Assembly: GCF_008123965.1 (NCBI RefSeq)
Contig: NZ_VSTH01000049.1
Coordinates: forward strand, 16,429-80,428
Reading direction: 5' to 3'
Source: Bradyrhizobium hipponense
GTDB taxonomy: Bacteria > Pseudomonadota > Alphaproteobacteria > Rhizobiales > Xanthobacteraceae
DNA: 64,000 bases
Positions 48,859 through 56,907 of this stretch are shown here, in pieces. Both the position numbers and the translations under genes were made by a program. The notes below the pieces were generated by a model, which saw only the letters and a program-made list of their open reading frames with translations, searched no databases and was not told the origin of the DNA. The stretch's first letter is position 1. Every line of letters begins with the position of its first letter.

Positions 48859-49161
48859 TCAGGTGGCATTGGCTGAAACGCGGCGACGGGCTTTGCCTCG
48901 ACCACGAGCAGGGTTGAAGTGCGGATCGTGCTCGGCGATGGCCCGCTGCCAACTCGCGATCTCGTCCAGATACCAGCGCTTGGTGTTCGGCGCGATGTGA
49001 ACGCCGCGTGGAAATCGGCCCGCGCGCTCTAGCCTCCATAAGGTCGATCGTCCTATCCGGACGATCGCCAAAACATCCTTTTCAGTCAGCATTTTTCGAA
49101 GCTCGGATTTATCCGGTGATGCCACCTCCGTTTCGGCTTCATGTCGATTTGCTGTGGTCAT
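48859..49161 (-). CDS. AlpA-family helix-turn-helix regulator
   Basis: GGAGG lies about eight bases before the ATG at 49161; a longer frame to 49290 lacks support. The 100-residue product shows the AlpA/MerR-like DNA-binding pattern LTEKDVLAIVRIGRSTLWRLERAGRFPRGVHI, then RWYLDEIASWQRA, with a basic tail (GRGKARRRV). AlpA proteins of prophages and satellites activate excision or integrase genes. It is the last gene of a leftward three-gene unit and is followed by a terminator. Confidence 0.85.
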   Translation of the reverse strand: MTTANRHEAETEVASPDKSELRKMLTEKDVLAIVRIGRSTLWRLERAGRFPRGVHIAPNTKRWYLDEIASWQRAIAEHDPHFNPARGRGKARRRVSANAT

Positions 49162-49211
49162 CCGTTGCCTCCGTCTGCCTCGCACGCCTTCATCTACCGC
49201 CCGATCGCGCA

Positions 49212-49472
49212 TCAAACCTTCGCGGCCATCGGTGCTGACTTGCCAACATTGCCCTTCGCACGCGCCGCATTCTCTTGTTCGGCGATCCAACTGCGCAATG
49301 TCGAGCGGCGGGCGCAGATGGTTTCGCCCAAGCGAAAGACCGGCAGACCTGAAGTCGCAATCAGGTAATAGACGCGCCTCCGCCTACCTTTCGGGCCGAA
49401 CAAGAACCGGGCGATCTCATTCGCGCCTTCGAGCAGGTCGTCGGCAACGCGATCGTTTTCACGCGCCCTCAT
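49212..49472 (-). CDS. Winged-helix/excisionase-like DNA-binding protein
   Basis: The 86-residue protein overlaps the preceding gene's stop by four bases (ATGA). It reads DDLLEGANEIARFLFG, RRVYYLIATSGLPVFRLGETICARRSTLRSWIAEQE, a pattern common to small DNA-binding proteins of rhizobial prophages. It combines a helix-wing recognition segment (LPVFRLGETICARRSTL) with a basic charge. Likely role: excisionase or transcriptional co-regulator with AlpA. Confidence 0.7.
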   Translation of the reverse strand: MRARENDRVADDLLEGANEIARFLFGPKGRRRRVYYLIATSGLPVFRLGETICARRSTLRSWIAEQENAARAKGNVGKSAPMAAKV

Positions 49473-50125
49473 GCCTCACTCCTGATGCGTAGAACATCGG
49501 CGACAGCACGAATTGTCCGCTCGGTGATGCGCGTTCTCTCCTTGCGGTCACCATGGACCTCGTCGATAGGCTGTCGCCCAAAGAAATCGATGTACGCGTT
49601 TTGCCGGTTTGGACCCCAAATTCCGAGAACGACCGAAGGCAGAGGCTTTCCGAACTCGATCTCGAACCTGTACGCCTCGTTGGTGAAACGTTTTCGGCCG
49701 AGAACGTGGCCCTGCGCGCCCAAGAGTGTGACCGTCTTCATAACGTAGTCGGCCAAACATTCCCGCTTGGCAGCCGAAAGCAGTTCTTCCAGTTCGCCGC
49801 CGAATTCACTGGTTCTGTTTCTTCGCTTCGCCAGCAGTGCCCGGTACTGCGCAACAGCGCCCGGCGCACTGCGCGCTGTATCCGCCACGTTGACGCCGAT
49901 CAGCAAGTTCACTGCGTCTCGCTCATCCATTTGTGCCGCCGAGGTTCCCCGCCCGGATGTCCGGATGAGACCCGCTTCGCGAATAGCTCGGCCGATCGCG
50001 GTGGCGCGCTCCACGTCGGTCCCTTCCACGGAGGCTATGACGGCTGTTAGCTGACTAAGTGTCGCCACGATCTGATCTCGTCGCTCCCATTGGTAAATAT
50101 TGCCAATGGGGGCAGCCTGTGTCAA
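49469..50125 (-). CDS. Unknown island protein, first gene of the AlpA operon
   Basis: The open frame from TTG at 50125 gives 218 residues, with no known domain. A GTG at 50068 (199 residues) is an alternative start and is attractive because a strong inverted repeat (50086-50110) would then be upstream rather than coding. The sequence is mixed alpha/beta and soluble: LSQLTAVIASVEGTDVERATAIGRAI, then LLSAAKRECLADYVMKTVTLLG and RFEIEFGKPLPSVVLGIWGPN. It overlaps the winged-helix gene by four bases. Function unknown. Confidence 0.6.
   Translation of the reverse strand: MTQAAPIGNIYQWERRDQIVATLSQLTAVIASVEGTDVERATAIGRAIREAGLIRTSGRGTSAAQMDERDAVNLLIGVNVADTARSAPGAVAQYRALLAKRRNRTSEFGGELEELLSAAKRECLADYVMKTVTLLGAQGHVLGRKRFTNEAYRFEIEFGKPLPSVVLGIWGPNRQNAYIDFFGRQPIDEVHGDRKERTRITERTIRAVADVLRIRSEA
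50086..50110. promoter_or_regulatory. Putative operator, 8-bp inverted repeat
   Basis: CCCATTGG (50086-50093) and CCAATGGG (50103-50110) flank the nine bases TAAATATTG. A 25-bp symmetric site with AT-rich centre at the head of the leftward regulator operon is a typical repressor-operator layout. Confidence 0.55.
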
Positions 50126-50307
50126 CTTTCCATCTGTAAGAGTTTCGGATGGCGCCCGGGTGGGCGCTGCCTGAAACGAAAACGCCGCCCCGGCAGGGGC
50201 GGCGCTTCACAAATCTGCCGATCGGGCACGATCGGGCGTCGTCACGACACCGACCATAACGCCCGATCGCCTGACCTCGCAAGAGGGATAGAGGAGACCG
50301 GGCCGCC
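50126..50307. promoter_or_regulatory. Divergent control region of the island
   Basis: The leftward regulator operon and rightward replication operon both begin here. CGATCGGGC occurs at 50219-50227 and 50229-50237, with the inverse GCCCGATCG at 50261-50269; the pair CGATCGGGCGT/ACGCCCGATCG forms an 11-bp inverted repeat. CGCCGCCCC (50183-50191) and GGGGCGGCG (50196-50204) form a perfect hairpin followed on the minus strand by TTTT, so it may block or attenuate leftward transcription. AGAGGAG precedes the rightward start. Confidence 0.55.
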
Positions 50308-50565
50308 ATGACTGGCAAGCTCACCGCCACCGTTACCGACTTCCATTCACTTGGTCGCAACACGTTGCGCGGCTTCGCCGCGGTGCGGCTCGCCGAATTG
50401 CATCTCGAAATCGCGGGCGTGGCGATCCACCAGAAGGGCGACAAGCGCTGGGTGGCCCTACCGTCGGTACTCGTGTTGATCAGCCCGGCGGCCCTCTCTT
50501 TTCGCCGGTTCGCTTGCTCGAACCGAATTCCAACTCCCACGAGCGAGGAGCGCGCCCATGCTTGA
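50308..50565 (+). CDS. Conserved island protein of unknown function, possibly frameshifted
   Basis: The 85-residue product begins MTGKLTATVTDFHSLGRNTLRGFAAVRLAELHLE, then VAIHQKGDKRWVALPS. This first part follows a pattern I associate with small proteins of rhizobial phage-like islands, whose later part is usually polar with a Y/F-x-P-V-I-E-F block. Here the rest (from about residue 52) is hydrophobic and Arg/Ser-rich, while another frame reads PGGPLFSPVRLLEP. A frameshift near 50465 is possible. It overlaps the next gene by eight bases. Confidence 0.55.
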   Translation: MTGKLTATVTDFHSLGRNTLRGFAAVRLAELHLEIAGVAIHQKGDKRWVALPSVLVLISPAALSFRRFACSNRIPTPTSEERAHA

Positions 50566-50872
50566 CGTGACGCCGCTTGTCGGATTGCGCATCCGCCTCC
50601 AGCGCACGATCGATGTGCCCTGCGGCGCATGCGGCGAGGCAGTTGTCGTTATCAGCCATGGCGTTGGCCCGCACGCGGCTGCGCTGCATTGCGCCACTTG
50701 CGACCGGCAGCGCGGCTCGCTGCCGAAGGCGATTACCGAGTTTCTGCTGGTGGCGATCAATCGGTTCGGTTGGCCGCCCGAGGCCATCACGATCCGCAAT
50801 TCCGAATTCGCGCAAGCGAACGAAACCGCGTCCATGGGTGCGGACGCGGCCGAAGAAGCAAGCACCCGGTAA
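50558..50872 (+). CDS. Conserved island protein with zinc-ribbon-like Cys pairs
   Basis: The 104-residue protein (ATG at 50558 with GCGAGGAG upstream) opens with MLDVTPLVGLRIRLQRTIDV. It contains PCGACGEAVVVIS and LHCATCDRQRGSLP, a C-x2-C ... C-x2-C zinc-binding pair about 27 residues apart. FLLVAINRFGWPPEAITIR follows. Similar proteins precede primase genes in rhizobial islands. Function unknown. Confidence 0.65.
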   Translation: MLDVTPLVGLRIRLQRTIDVPCGACGEAVVVISHGVGPHAAALHCATCDRQRGSLPKAITEFLLVAINRFGWPPEAITIRNSEFAQANETASMGADAAEEASTR

Positions 50873-50893
50873 CGACATGTAACAGGACTACAA

Positions 50894-51262
50894 ATGACAA
50901 ACTACACGCAAGAGTACGACGATCTGTATGGCTCGAAATACCTGACCGCCAACGATCTGCATGGCCAGCAGCCGCGCCGCGAGATCGGCAAGGTTGATCT
51001 GGTCGAACTCAAGGACAAGGACGGCAGCACCAAGAAAAAATTTCTGGCCTATCTGAAGGGCGAGGACAAGGCCTTGGTTCTCAACAAGACCAACGCGACG
51101 AAGCTGGCAGCCTTGTTCGGCAAGGACCGTTCGAAGTGGGTTGGCGTCACCGTCGAACTGTACGCCGAAATGACCCCGTTGGGTAAAGAAGGCGTCCGGT
51201 TGCGGCCGTTGCCGACCGCAGCCAAGCCGGGTGATGACATGAACGACGCAATCACCTTCTAA
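50894..51262 (+). CDS. Conserved phage-island protein of unknown function
   Basis: The 122-residue basic protein reads YDDLYGSKYLTANDLHGQQPRREIGKV, then LVLNKTNATKLAALFGKD and WVGVTVELYAEM. It has no membrane segment. Comparable small proteins occur before replication genes in phage-like islands and may bind DNA; no function is established. It lies 21 bases after the zinc-ribbon gene and 70 before the primase-helicase gene, in the same rightward operon. Confidence 0.65.
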   Translation: MTNYTQEYDDLYGSKYLTANDLHGQQPRREIGKVDLVELKDKDGSTKKKFLAYLKGEDKALVLNKTNATKLAALFGKDRSKWVGVTVELYAEMTPLGKEGVRLRPLPTAAKPGDDMNDAITF

Positions 51263-51332
51263 CCGAAGCAAGCACACTGGCGCGGGCCGTGGGACAACAC
51301 GGCCCGGCCGCGCTTCTACGCGAGATACCCAA

Positions 51333-53393
51333 ATGGTAGCGACTTGGGAAATTCTTGAGGCAGCGACACAAAACCGCAAAAACCTGCTGCGTGCGGGCTT
51401 CCTGCCGATCCCCACCATCGGCAAGGCACCGTCTATGCCGGGCTGGCAGGATGTTGTCGCCACCGAGGCCGATATTGACGGCTGGTTTCACTCGTACGAT
51501 GACGCCTTCAACACCGGCGTGCTGACGAGATACACCCCGGCTATTGACATTGACGTGCTTGACCCCACGGTCGCGGCGGAAATCGAAGAGTTGCTGTGGG
51601 AGATGATCGGCACCCGCGCCATGGTTCGCTTTGGACAGCCGCCGAAGCGTGCGATCTTGTTCCGCACCACGACGCCGTTCCGCAAAATTTCAACACCGTT
51701 CTTTATCTCGCCGACGAAGCAGCCGCACCGGGTTGAGGTGCTGTGCGACGGGCAGCAGATCGTCGTACTCGGCACCCACCCAGGCACGGGCAAGCCGTAT
51801 TCTTGGCACGGTGGCGAACCCGGCACCGTGGCTCTTGCCGATCTGCCGGAATTGACTGAAGCGCTGGCGCGCGAGTTTGTCACGAAGGCCGCGGCGCTGA
51901 TGCGGGCACAGCCGGGCTGGACCGAGGAACGCAAAGTCAATGGCGCGCATCATGACGGCGCGAACCATGGCGGCGGTGCTGGCGATGACTTCAATGCGAT
52001 CTATGGCAGTCGCGAGGAAAAGTACGCGGCGGTGGCGTTGCAGGGCTGCGTTGACGAGTTGGCCGCCATGCCGCCAAACTCCGGCCGCAACAACAAGCTG
52101 AACGCCTTGGCGTATCGGCTTGGCCGCATGTGCGCCCGGCAGTGGGTCAATCGCGACGATGTAGCCGAGCGGCTGTATCAGGCGGCGGCAACGTGCTTGC
52201 TGGTGAACGACGACGGCGAAGCCGCCACCCGCGCCACGATCAAATCCGGCCTGACCAAAGGCGAGCAAGAGCCTCACCCTGATCTTGAGGACACGAACGG
52301 CAATGGCCAGATTGCTGCCGCGCCACAGGGCTACCCGCTCGAATACTATGAGACCTTCGGCGCTGTCGTCGCCAAGGTGTGGATCATCAAAGGTGTCATC
52401 GCCAAGGGCGAAACGTCAAGCTGGATCGGTCCCCCTGGCGCTGGCAAGTCCGCGCTCGTTGCCGATCTTGCCATTCACATTGCTTCCGGAATGAACTGGC
52501 GCGGCTATCGGTCAAAGCAGCAATGCGCCGTTGTCTATTTCGCGCTGGAACGCGGCGATCTCGTCAAGCGGCGGCTGGTTGCTCAGGCCAAGCGGGCGAA
52601 CCATGGCAAGGACAAGCTGCCTTTGGCGCTAGTGCGCCAGATCGTCGATCTGTTGCGGCCTGCCTGCGTCGGCGAGGTCATCACGACAATCCGCAATGCC
52701 GAAGCGCACTGCGGCTGTGAGGTCGGCCTGATCGTGATCGATACCTACGCCAAGAGTATCGCCGCGAATGGCGGTGACGAAAATTCGGCCAAGGACCAAA
52801 ATATGTGCCTCGCCAACTTGCGGCGGATACAGGAAGCGACTGGCGTGCATGTCGCCCTTGTCGGTCACACCGGCAAGGACGAAACCCGAGGCGCACGCGG
52901 ATCGAACGCGCATCTGGCCGATGTTGATCTGACGGTTCAATTCTCAGGCGACAAGGAAGCCCGTAGCGCCACCATCATCAAGAACAACGACGGTCCCGAG
53001 GGCGTCCTGACCTGCTTCAAACTTGAACTTGTTGTGCTCGGCAAGGACGAGGACGGCGACGATATCACCGTGGCAATTCTGGCTGACGAGATGCCGGACG
53101 CGGACAGCAGCCGCGCCAAACTCAACAAGGGCCAGCGCCGGGCGATGGAACTGCTTGAACGCTGCATCCTCGACGAAGGGAAGCCCGCGCCGGTATCGAA
53201 CGACTATCCGAGGGGCATCGGCAACGTCGTCACGATCGAGGCGTGGCGGACCAGTTGCATGAAGGGCGGCCTGAGTACCGGGACCAAGGAGAGTTCCGAT
53301 AAAGCATTTCGTCGCGCAATGACCGATTTGATCGATATGCACCGGGTCGGAACATGGGACGGCCTGATCTGGATCGCCTATCAGCCAAAATGA
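51333..53393 (+). CDS. Bifunctional primase-polymerase fused to RepA-type hexameric ATPase
   Basis: The 686-residue product should initiate and drive replication of the island. Residues about 12-195 are an archaeo-eukaryotic-type prim-pol domain, with metal-binding Asp72-x-Asp74 in PAIDIDVLD and His149 in VVLGTHPGTGKPYSWHGGEP. Residues about 340-590 are a RecA/RepA-like AAA domain, with Walker A GPPGAGKS at 366-373, Walker B VGLIVIDT ending at Asp470, and HTGKDETRGARGS as sensor segment. A C-terminal winged-helix-like region (about 600-686) could recognise origin DNA. The adjacent iteron array supports an initiator/helicase role. Confidence 0.88.
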   Translation: MVATWEILEAATQNRKNLLRAGFLPIPTIGKAPSMPGWQDVVATEADIDGWFHSYDDAFNTGVLTRYTPAIDIDVLDPTVAAEIEELLWEMIGTRAMVRFGQPPKRAILFRTTTPFRKISTPFFISPTKQPHRVEVLCDGQQIVVLGTHPGTGKPYSWHGGEPGTVALADLPELTEALAREFVTKAAALMRAQPGWTEERKVNGAHHDGANHGGGAGDDFNAIYGSREEKYAAVALQGCVDELAAMPPNSGRNNKLNALAYRLGRMCARQWVNRDDVAERLYQAAATCLLVNDDGEAATRATIKSGLTKGEQEPHPDLEDTNGNGQIAAAPQGYPLEYYETFGAVVAKVWIIKGVIAKGETSSWIGPPGAGKSALVADLAIHIASGMNWRGYRSKQQCAVVYFALERGDLVKRRLVAQAKRANHGKDKLPLALVRQIVDLLRPACVGEVITTIRNAEAHCGCEVGLIVIDTYAKSIAANGGDENSAKDQNMCLANLRRIQEATGVHVALVGHTGKDETRGARGSNAHLADVDLTVQFSGDKEARSATIIKNNDGPEGVLTCFKLELVVLGKDEDGDDITVAILADEMPDADSSRAKLNKGQRRAMELLERCILDEGKPAPVSNDYPRGIGNVVTIEAWRTSCMKGGLSTGTKESSDKAFRRAMTDLIDMHRVGTWDGLIWIAYQPK

Positions 53394-53398
53394 GCAGC

Positions 53399-53580
53399 CG
53401 GACAGCGGGCGGACAAATATTACAAATATTTATGAGCACAAAAACCAATGGAAGTGCGGGTTTCTTGCATTCGGACAAAACCGGACAAAATGGGTTTTTC
53501 TATTTGTCTGTCCGAAGCCCGACACCGGACAGACACGGACACACACCTATAGGTGTGTCCGTTTGTCCGGTCTTTGTCCG
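53399..53580. repeat. Iteron-like array, candidate replication origin
   Basis: CGGACA occurs in direct orientation at 53399, 53410, 53472, 53482, 53526 and 53536. It is inverted (TGTCCG) at 53509, 53556, 53564 and 53575. In the middle, ACACACCTATAGGTGTGT (53541-53558) is a perfect 18-bp palindrome. An AT-rich stretch (53414-53447, around ACAAATATTACAAATATTTA) lies between the second and third copy and could be the melting region. The array begins only six bases after the primase-helicase stop. Confidence 0.75.
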
Positions 53581-53748
53581 GGACGGCAGCAACACCCACA
53601 TGGGAAGAAATTTGATCGTCGGCGCGCGTAACGCTCATAATGGATGGCGCTGCTCGCATCCGCCCGCAAACCGCGAAATGGCCCGTCGCTCTCGGCCGAG
53701 AAGAAACGATCGGGAACCTACCACAAGCAAGCCGTGGGTCATCGCGCC

Positions 53749-54180
53749 ATGACCGCGCCGCTGCGCCTCGATCCTGCTTCCCTCGACGCCTTGCGCGACG
53801 GCTCGCTCGATGCAGCCGACGCGGCGCGGCTCGCTGACGCGCTCCGGGTCAAGCCCGGTCAACGCAGTTGGCTCACGCAAGCACGATTGTGCGAGCGAGA
53901 CCGTCTGATCTGTGCTGCGGCCCGAACGCGGTTTTGGCCGAATTCCAGCGCCGCCGAATTCGCACGGGCCTTTCATTGGCACTTGGCCCGATATCACGAT
54001 GGCCCTTGGCGGCGGGACCGCTGCTGCACAAGCTGTCCTGCAAAATATCTCGGAACGGCTAGGGAAATTCTCTGGCAGGTATTGCGCGTGAGCGAGAGCG
54101 TGCTCAGCGAGCGACGGCTCCGGCACATCGTTGGCCGCGAGCTACCACCTTTTGACGGCCATCGACGTGATGCACCTTGA
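53749..54180 (+). CDS. Conserved island protein of unknown function
   Basis: The ATG at 53749 gives 143 residues; an in-frame ATG at 53644 would add 35 basic residues. The sequence opens MTAPLRLDPASLDALRDGSLDAADAARLADAL and contains WLTQARLCERDRLI, FAHWHLARYHDG-like and DRCCTSCPAKYLGTAREILWQVLR, with one Cys cluster. No known domain. It may be a small regulatory or packaging-related protein of the element; nothing in the sequence decides this. It overlaps the next gene's upstream frame. Confidence 0.55.
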   Translation: MTAPLRLDPASLDALRDGSLDAADAARLADALRVKPGQRSWLTQARLCERDRLICAAARTRFWPNSSAAEFARAFHWHLARYHDGPWRRDRCCTSCPAKYLGTAREILWQVLRVSESVLSERRLRHIVGRELPPFDGHRRDAP

Positions 54181-54200
54181 ACCGAAATTCGGAGGTGATC

Positions 54201-55352
54201 ATGACAGCGCGGTTTCAGTCACTCGGCTTCGGTGGAAGTCCCGGCAGCAGTAGCGCACCACAGTTTCGCGCAGAAGTCGCCGCAGACGCGAGCGATGGTG
54301 TCGTTCGCAGCGACCTGCCGGGCACAATGCCTATGCGGTTCGGCGACGTGCTTGACTTTTTGCCGCCGAAACCCGCCGAATGGTTGCGCGATTTGCGTCA
54401 GCAAGCCGACGACCTGGCGATCTTGAACCGAGCGTCGTTTGCCGAAATTCAGGAACTGCAAATCGAAACTCAAAGGCACAAAGCCCGCATCAACCATCTG
54501 ACGCTTGAGCGGGGCGCTGATGGCTACGGATTGCCAAATGACGCGCCGCAGGTACGCGACGAACAATCACGGATGAACAAGAAACTTCACGAACTCGCCC
54601 GCCTTCGTGAACTTGTCGAGGTGCGCGGCGGGCGGTTTCAGCGCATGAAGCGATTGATCGTCGCCTGCGAAGATTTTCTTCGCTCTAGCATACCTCCCGG
54701 CACCGCGATCGTCGCGCGACCGGAGATCGAGCCGGAGTTGCGGAAGAATGAAACACTGCTCGAAGCAATTGAACGGGAGCGCTACCGCCTTCGCGAACTT
54801 GACGCGGACGAGCGCAGGGCTAAGACCGCACCAATCCCAAGCAGCATTGCGAAAGCGCGAGCACGGGAGCAGTTGTCTCGGCGCGCAGAGCAGAGCGCGC
54901 CCTCAACGATGCGGCTGGTTGAACACGGCACCGAAGTTGAGTTCGCAACCATAACCCAACGCCTGGCGGTCATTTCCACGGCCGTGGATCAACATTCGTA
55001 TGCGAACGGAGACGTACCCGACGCGATCGGACTGCTTCTTTGGACGCTTAAAGACGAGATCATCGACAAAATCGACGCCCTGATCGACGAAGATAGCTCC
55101 GACGAATGTGCTTTGACCGATGAGGCGCGCGCGGAGTTGCTGGCGCAGATCGCCAAGGAGCGATTGCAAATTGAGTATATGGATTGCGCGATGGTTAGAG
55201 CCGCGCAAGTCCAAGGCATCTCCGTGGAGTTCCGAGAGGACAGTGACGTTCGAGCGCTGTTGAATGTCGAGCTAACCACTGCACCTGCGCCACCGCCTGA
55301 TCCGAACGCTGGCAAGGCCGGTTGGGTTGAGCACGTTGGTCCCGGATTGTGA
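54201..55352 (+). CDS. Large coiled-coil island protein of unknown function
   Basis: GGAGGTGATC ends directly before the ATG at 54201; it is a ten-base match to the complement of the 16S rRNA 3' end, so this start is preferred to 54177. The 383 residues are soluble and highly charged, with long helical/coiled-coil tracts at about 55-120 (QELQIETQRHKARINHLTLE) and 175-235 (LRKNETLLEAIERERYRLRE). The N-terminus is Gly/Ser-rich. No known domain. Its position after the origin and before the cargo is where satellites often keep accessory genes. Confidence 0.6.
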   Translation: MTARFQSLGFGGSPGSSSAPQFRAEVAADASDGVVRSDLPGTMPMRFGDVLDFLPPKPAEWLRDLRQQADDLAILNRASFAEIQELQIETQRHKARINHLTLERGADGYGLPNDAPQVRDEQSRMNKKLHELARLRELVEVRGGRFQRMKRLIVACEDFLRSSIPPGTAIVARPEIEPELRKNETLLEAIERERYRLRELDADERRAKTAPIPSSIAKARAREQLSRRAEQSAPSTMRLVEHGTEVEFATITQRLAVISTAVDQHSYANGDVPDAIGLLLWTLKDEIIDKIDALIDEDSSDECALTDEARAELLAQIAKERLQIEYMDCAMVRAAQVQGISVEFREDSDVRALLNVELTTAPAPPPDPNAGKAGWVEHVGPGL

Positions 55353-55522
55353 TCTCCGCCCGCGCCGCCGCGCTTGGCGTTTGGCTCGGCGGCGCGCTTG
55401 GCGCGGCGGATAGGCGGCTGCTCCGCTTCCTATCCGCCGCGTTGCCCACCGCCCCGAACGCTTTCGGGCCGATTACCGGCATTTACGCAAATCGCCCGTC
55501 CCGGAGTAGACCTCGCTGGTAG
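55349..55522 (+). CDS. Possible small translationally coupled ORF
   Basis: A GTG at 55349 overlaps the preceding stop (GTGA) and opens a 57-codon frame. It begins MISARAAALGVWLGGALGAADRRLL and ends with a basic tail RPSRSRPRW. An Ala/Gly/Leu-rich start might insert in a membrane. CGCGGCGGATAGG (55402-55414) and CCTATCCGCCGCG (55429-55441) inside it form a perfect 13-bp hairpin, so the region may equally be a transcript-end structure. Weak case. Confidence 0.3.
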   Translation: MISARAAALGVWLGGALGAADRRLLRFLSAALPTAPNAFGPITGIYANRPSRSRPRW

Positions 55523-55655
55523 AGCGCACAGGCGGCGCTCCTACAGAACCAAAGCTAGAAATTACCCGGGCGAAATATCCTCGAAGGGGGCTGTCGCGCG
55601 TCCCTGCAATTGGGTCGGCGTTCCAAAGGACCCGCAAGAAGCAGCCAAATAGATA

Positions 55656-55931
55656 TTATGGGAGTTGTTCATCCTTGGAGCGATGGGCACCGAAGATCCA
55701 ATTGAGAGCCTCGGGCGGCCGCACCTCTTGACGGTACAAGTCCAGAGGCTGGCCATCGTGCGTACCGTCTAGGCTGATCGTCCCTTCCCGAAGGCGGATC
55801 ACAATTTGCACGTCCGCACCATCGGCTTGGAGACAAGCAACATAGGCATCGACACGCTCCTGATCCATGTGGAGCTTTGCCTCGTCTAGCCACGGTCCTA
55901 TTGCGGCAATCAGGTTCTCGGTCGCAGTCAT
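55656..55931 (-). CDS. Small hypothetical protein
   Basis: GGGAGAG about nine bases before 55931 supports this start. The 91-residue acidic protein reads MTATENLIAAIGPWLDEAKLHMDQERVDAYVACL, VQIVIRLREGTISLDGTHDGQPLDLYRQE, in mixed alpha/beta style, with no known motif. It converges on the preceding rightward operon. Function unknown. Confidence 0.55.
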   Translation of the reverse strand: MTATENLIAAIGPWLDEAKLHMDQERVDAYVACLQADGADVQIVIRLREGTISLDGTHDGQPLDLYRQEVRPPEALNWIFGAHRSKDEQLP

Positions 55932-56184
55932 GGCCGGTTCTCTCCCGATGCGGGTGCGGCAGTTGCAGCCTGCGGCACGCGATGCAACAACCAACTGTAG
56001 AGTTCGAAGCGCAGGCGTTCGTTCCAAGCTCAGCAGGGCCGTTTTCGGCCCGAAGTCCACCGATAACGGGTCGTCGTCGCCGCAGGCGGGACGCGCTGGC
56101 TGAGCCCCGGCGCGGGACCGTTTGTTTGGCACGGGGCGCTACGCGATGTTCGTGGTGCGCGTAGTTGCGCAGGTAAACCGTGCG

Positions 56185-56466
56185 TCAAGGCCCGCCTCGG
56201 AGGCAACGCCAAAGCGCCGACACAGACTTCCAGAGTGGCCGGGATGGCGCATCGCCCTGGCGATGCGGCGCGGGAGACGGTGCGTCGCCGTCCAATTCGG
56301 TCAGCCGCTCCACCATGCCTTCCAGTCGCAATGGTAGCGGGGTGAGATCGTCCGTGAGGGTGCCGCGAAGTTGCTCACCAATCTCGTTGCAGATCGCCCG
56401 GCGATGCTCCGGATGATCTAAACCGGGGCGATGGACCACGGGCGCGGTCGGAGGGGTGTCCGCCAT
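56185..56466 (-). CDS. Small protein with a weak NepR-like segment
   Basis: Starting at 56466 (93 residues), the product contains HRRAICNEIGEQLRGTL followed by LTPLPLRLEGMVERLTELD. The spacing of IGEQLR, PLP and a final helical LTELD block recalls NepR anti-sigma factors of alphaproteobacteria, but key NepR residues cannot be confirmed by eye. The C-terminus is Arg/Trp-rich. No partner sigma factor or PhyR is nearby. The NepR idea is speculative. Confidence 0.45.
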   Translation of the reverse strand: MADTPPTAPVVHRPGLDHPEHRRAICNEIGEQLRGTLTDDLTPLPLRLEGMVERLTELDGDAPSPAPHRQGDAPSRPLWKSVSALWRCLRGGP

Positions 56467-56907
56467 GTCTGCCACCGTTGGCCTTGATGTGCACCGCGTC
56501 GTTGCCGTGCACGGGAATCCTGCCGCCGCCGTAGTAACGCGCGACATGCCACCTTGATCCCGGCTTTGCTGGCACCGCTGCTCCGAGCGGCCGAAGTTCG
56601 ACCTAACGCGCTTGGAACCGAAACCTTCCCGATTTCGACAGGTTGGCTATTGGACTTCGGGGCTTCGCAATATGCGAGGCACGCTATGACCCCTGTACCA
56701 CCGGGCGAAGCAATTCTCACTGTCGCCATCATGGGCCTCGAAGTTGCGCTTTTCGCCTCAATCGGACTGATCTGAGAGACCGCGTATGGCGGTTTTGGCC
56801 GGTGAGGAGCCTTAATTCAATCCGGCCCGCAACCTGGGCCTGCCCGCAACGGAACCAATTTTCAGCGAACACAATTGTCTTGTCGTCAGCGATGGAGGAT
56901 CATCGCC
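56467..56907. other. Mostly non-coding stretch with one possible 29-residue membrane peptide
   Basis: No gene over 40 residues is convincing. An ATG at 56686 (GAGG seven bases upstream) opens a 29-codon frame to 56775 encoding MTPVPPGEAILTVAIMGLEV followed by a hydrophobic end, a single predicted membrane helix. Longer frames through the region are not supported by ribosome sites. Confidence 0.35.

Noticed and set aside
53399..53580. CRISPR array as explanation of the repeated hexamers
   Set aside because: The units are six bases, in both orientations and unevenly spaced, with no 25-40 base repeats, regular spacers or cas genes.
55505..55560. tRNA-like stretch (GCTGGTAGAGCGC near 55514)
   Set aside because: It resembles a D-arm, but no acceptor, anticodon or T stem can be paired around it. 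No tRNA gene was found anywhere in the window.
56554..56775. 73-codon frame with hydrophobic end
   Set aside because: The first 44 codons have no ribosome site or conserved look; only the internal 29-codon frame from 56686 is plausible.
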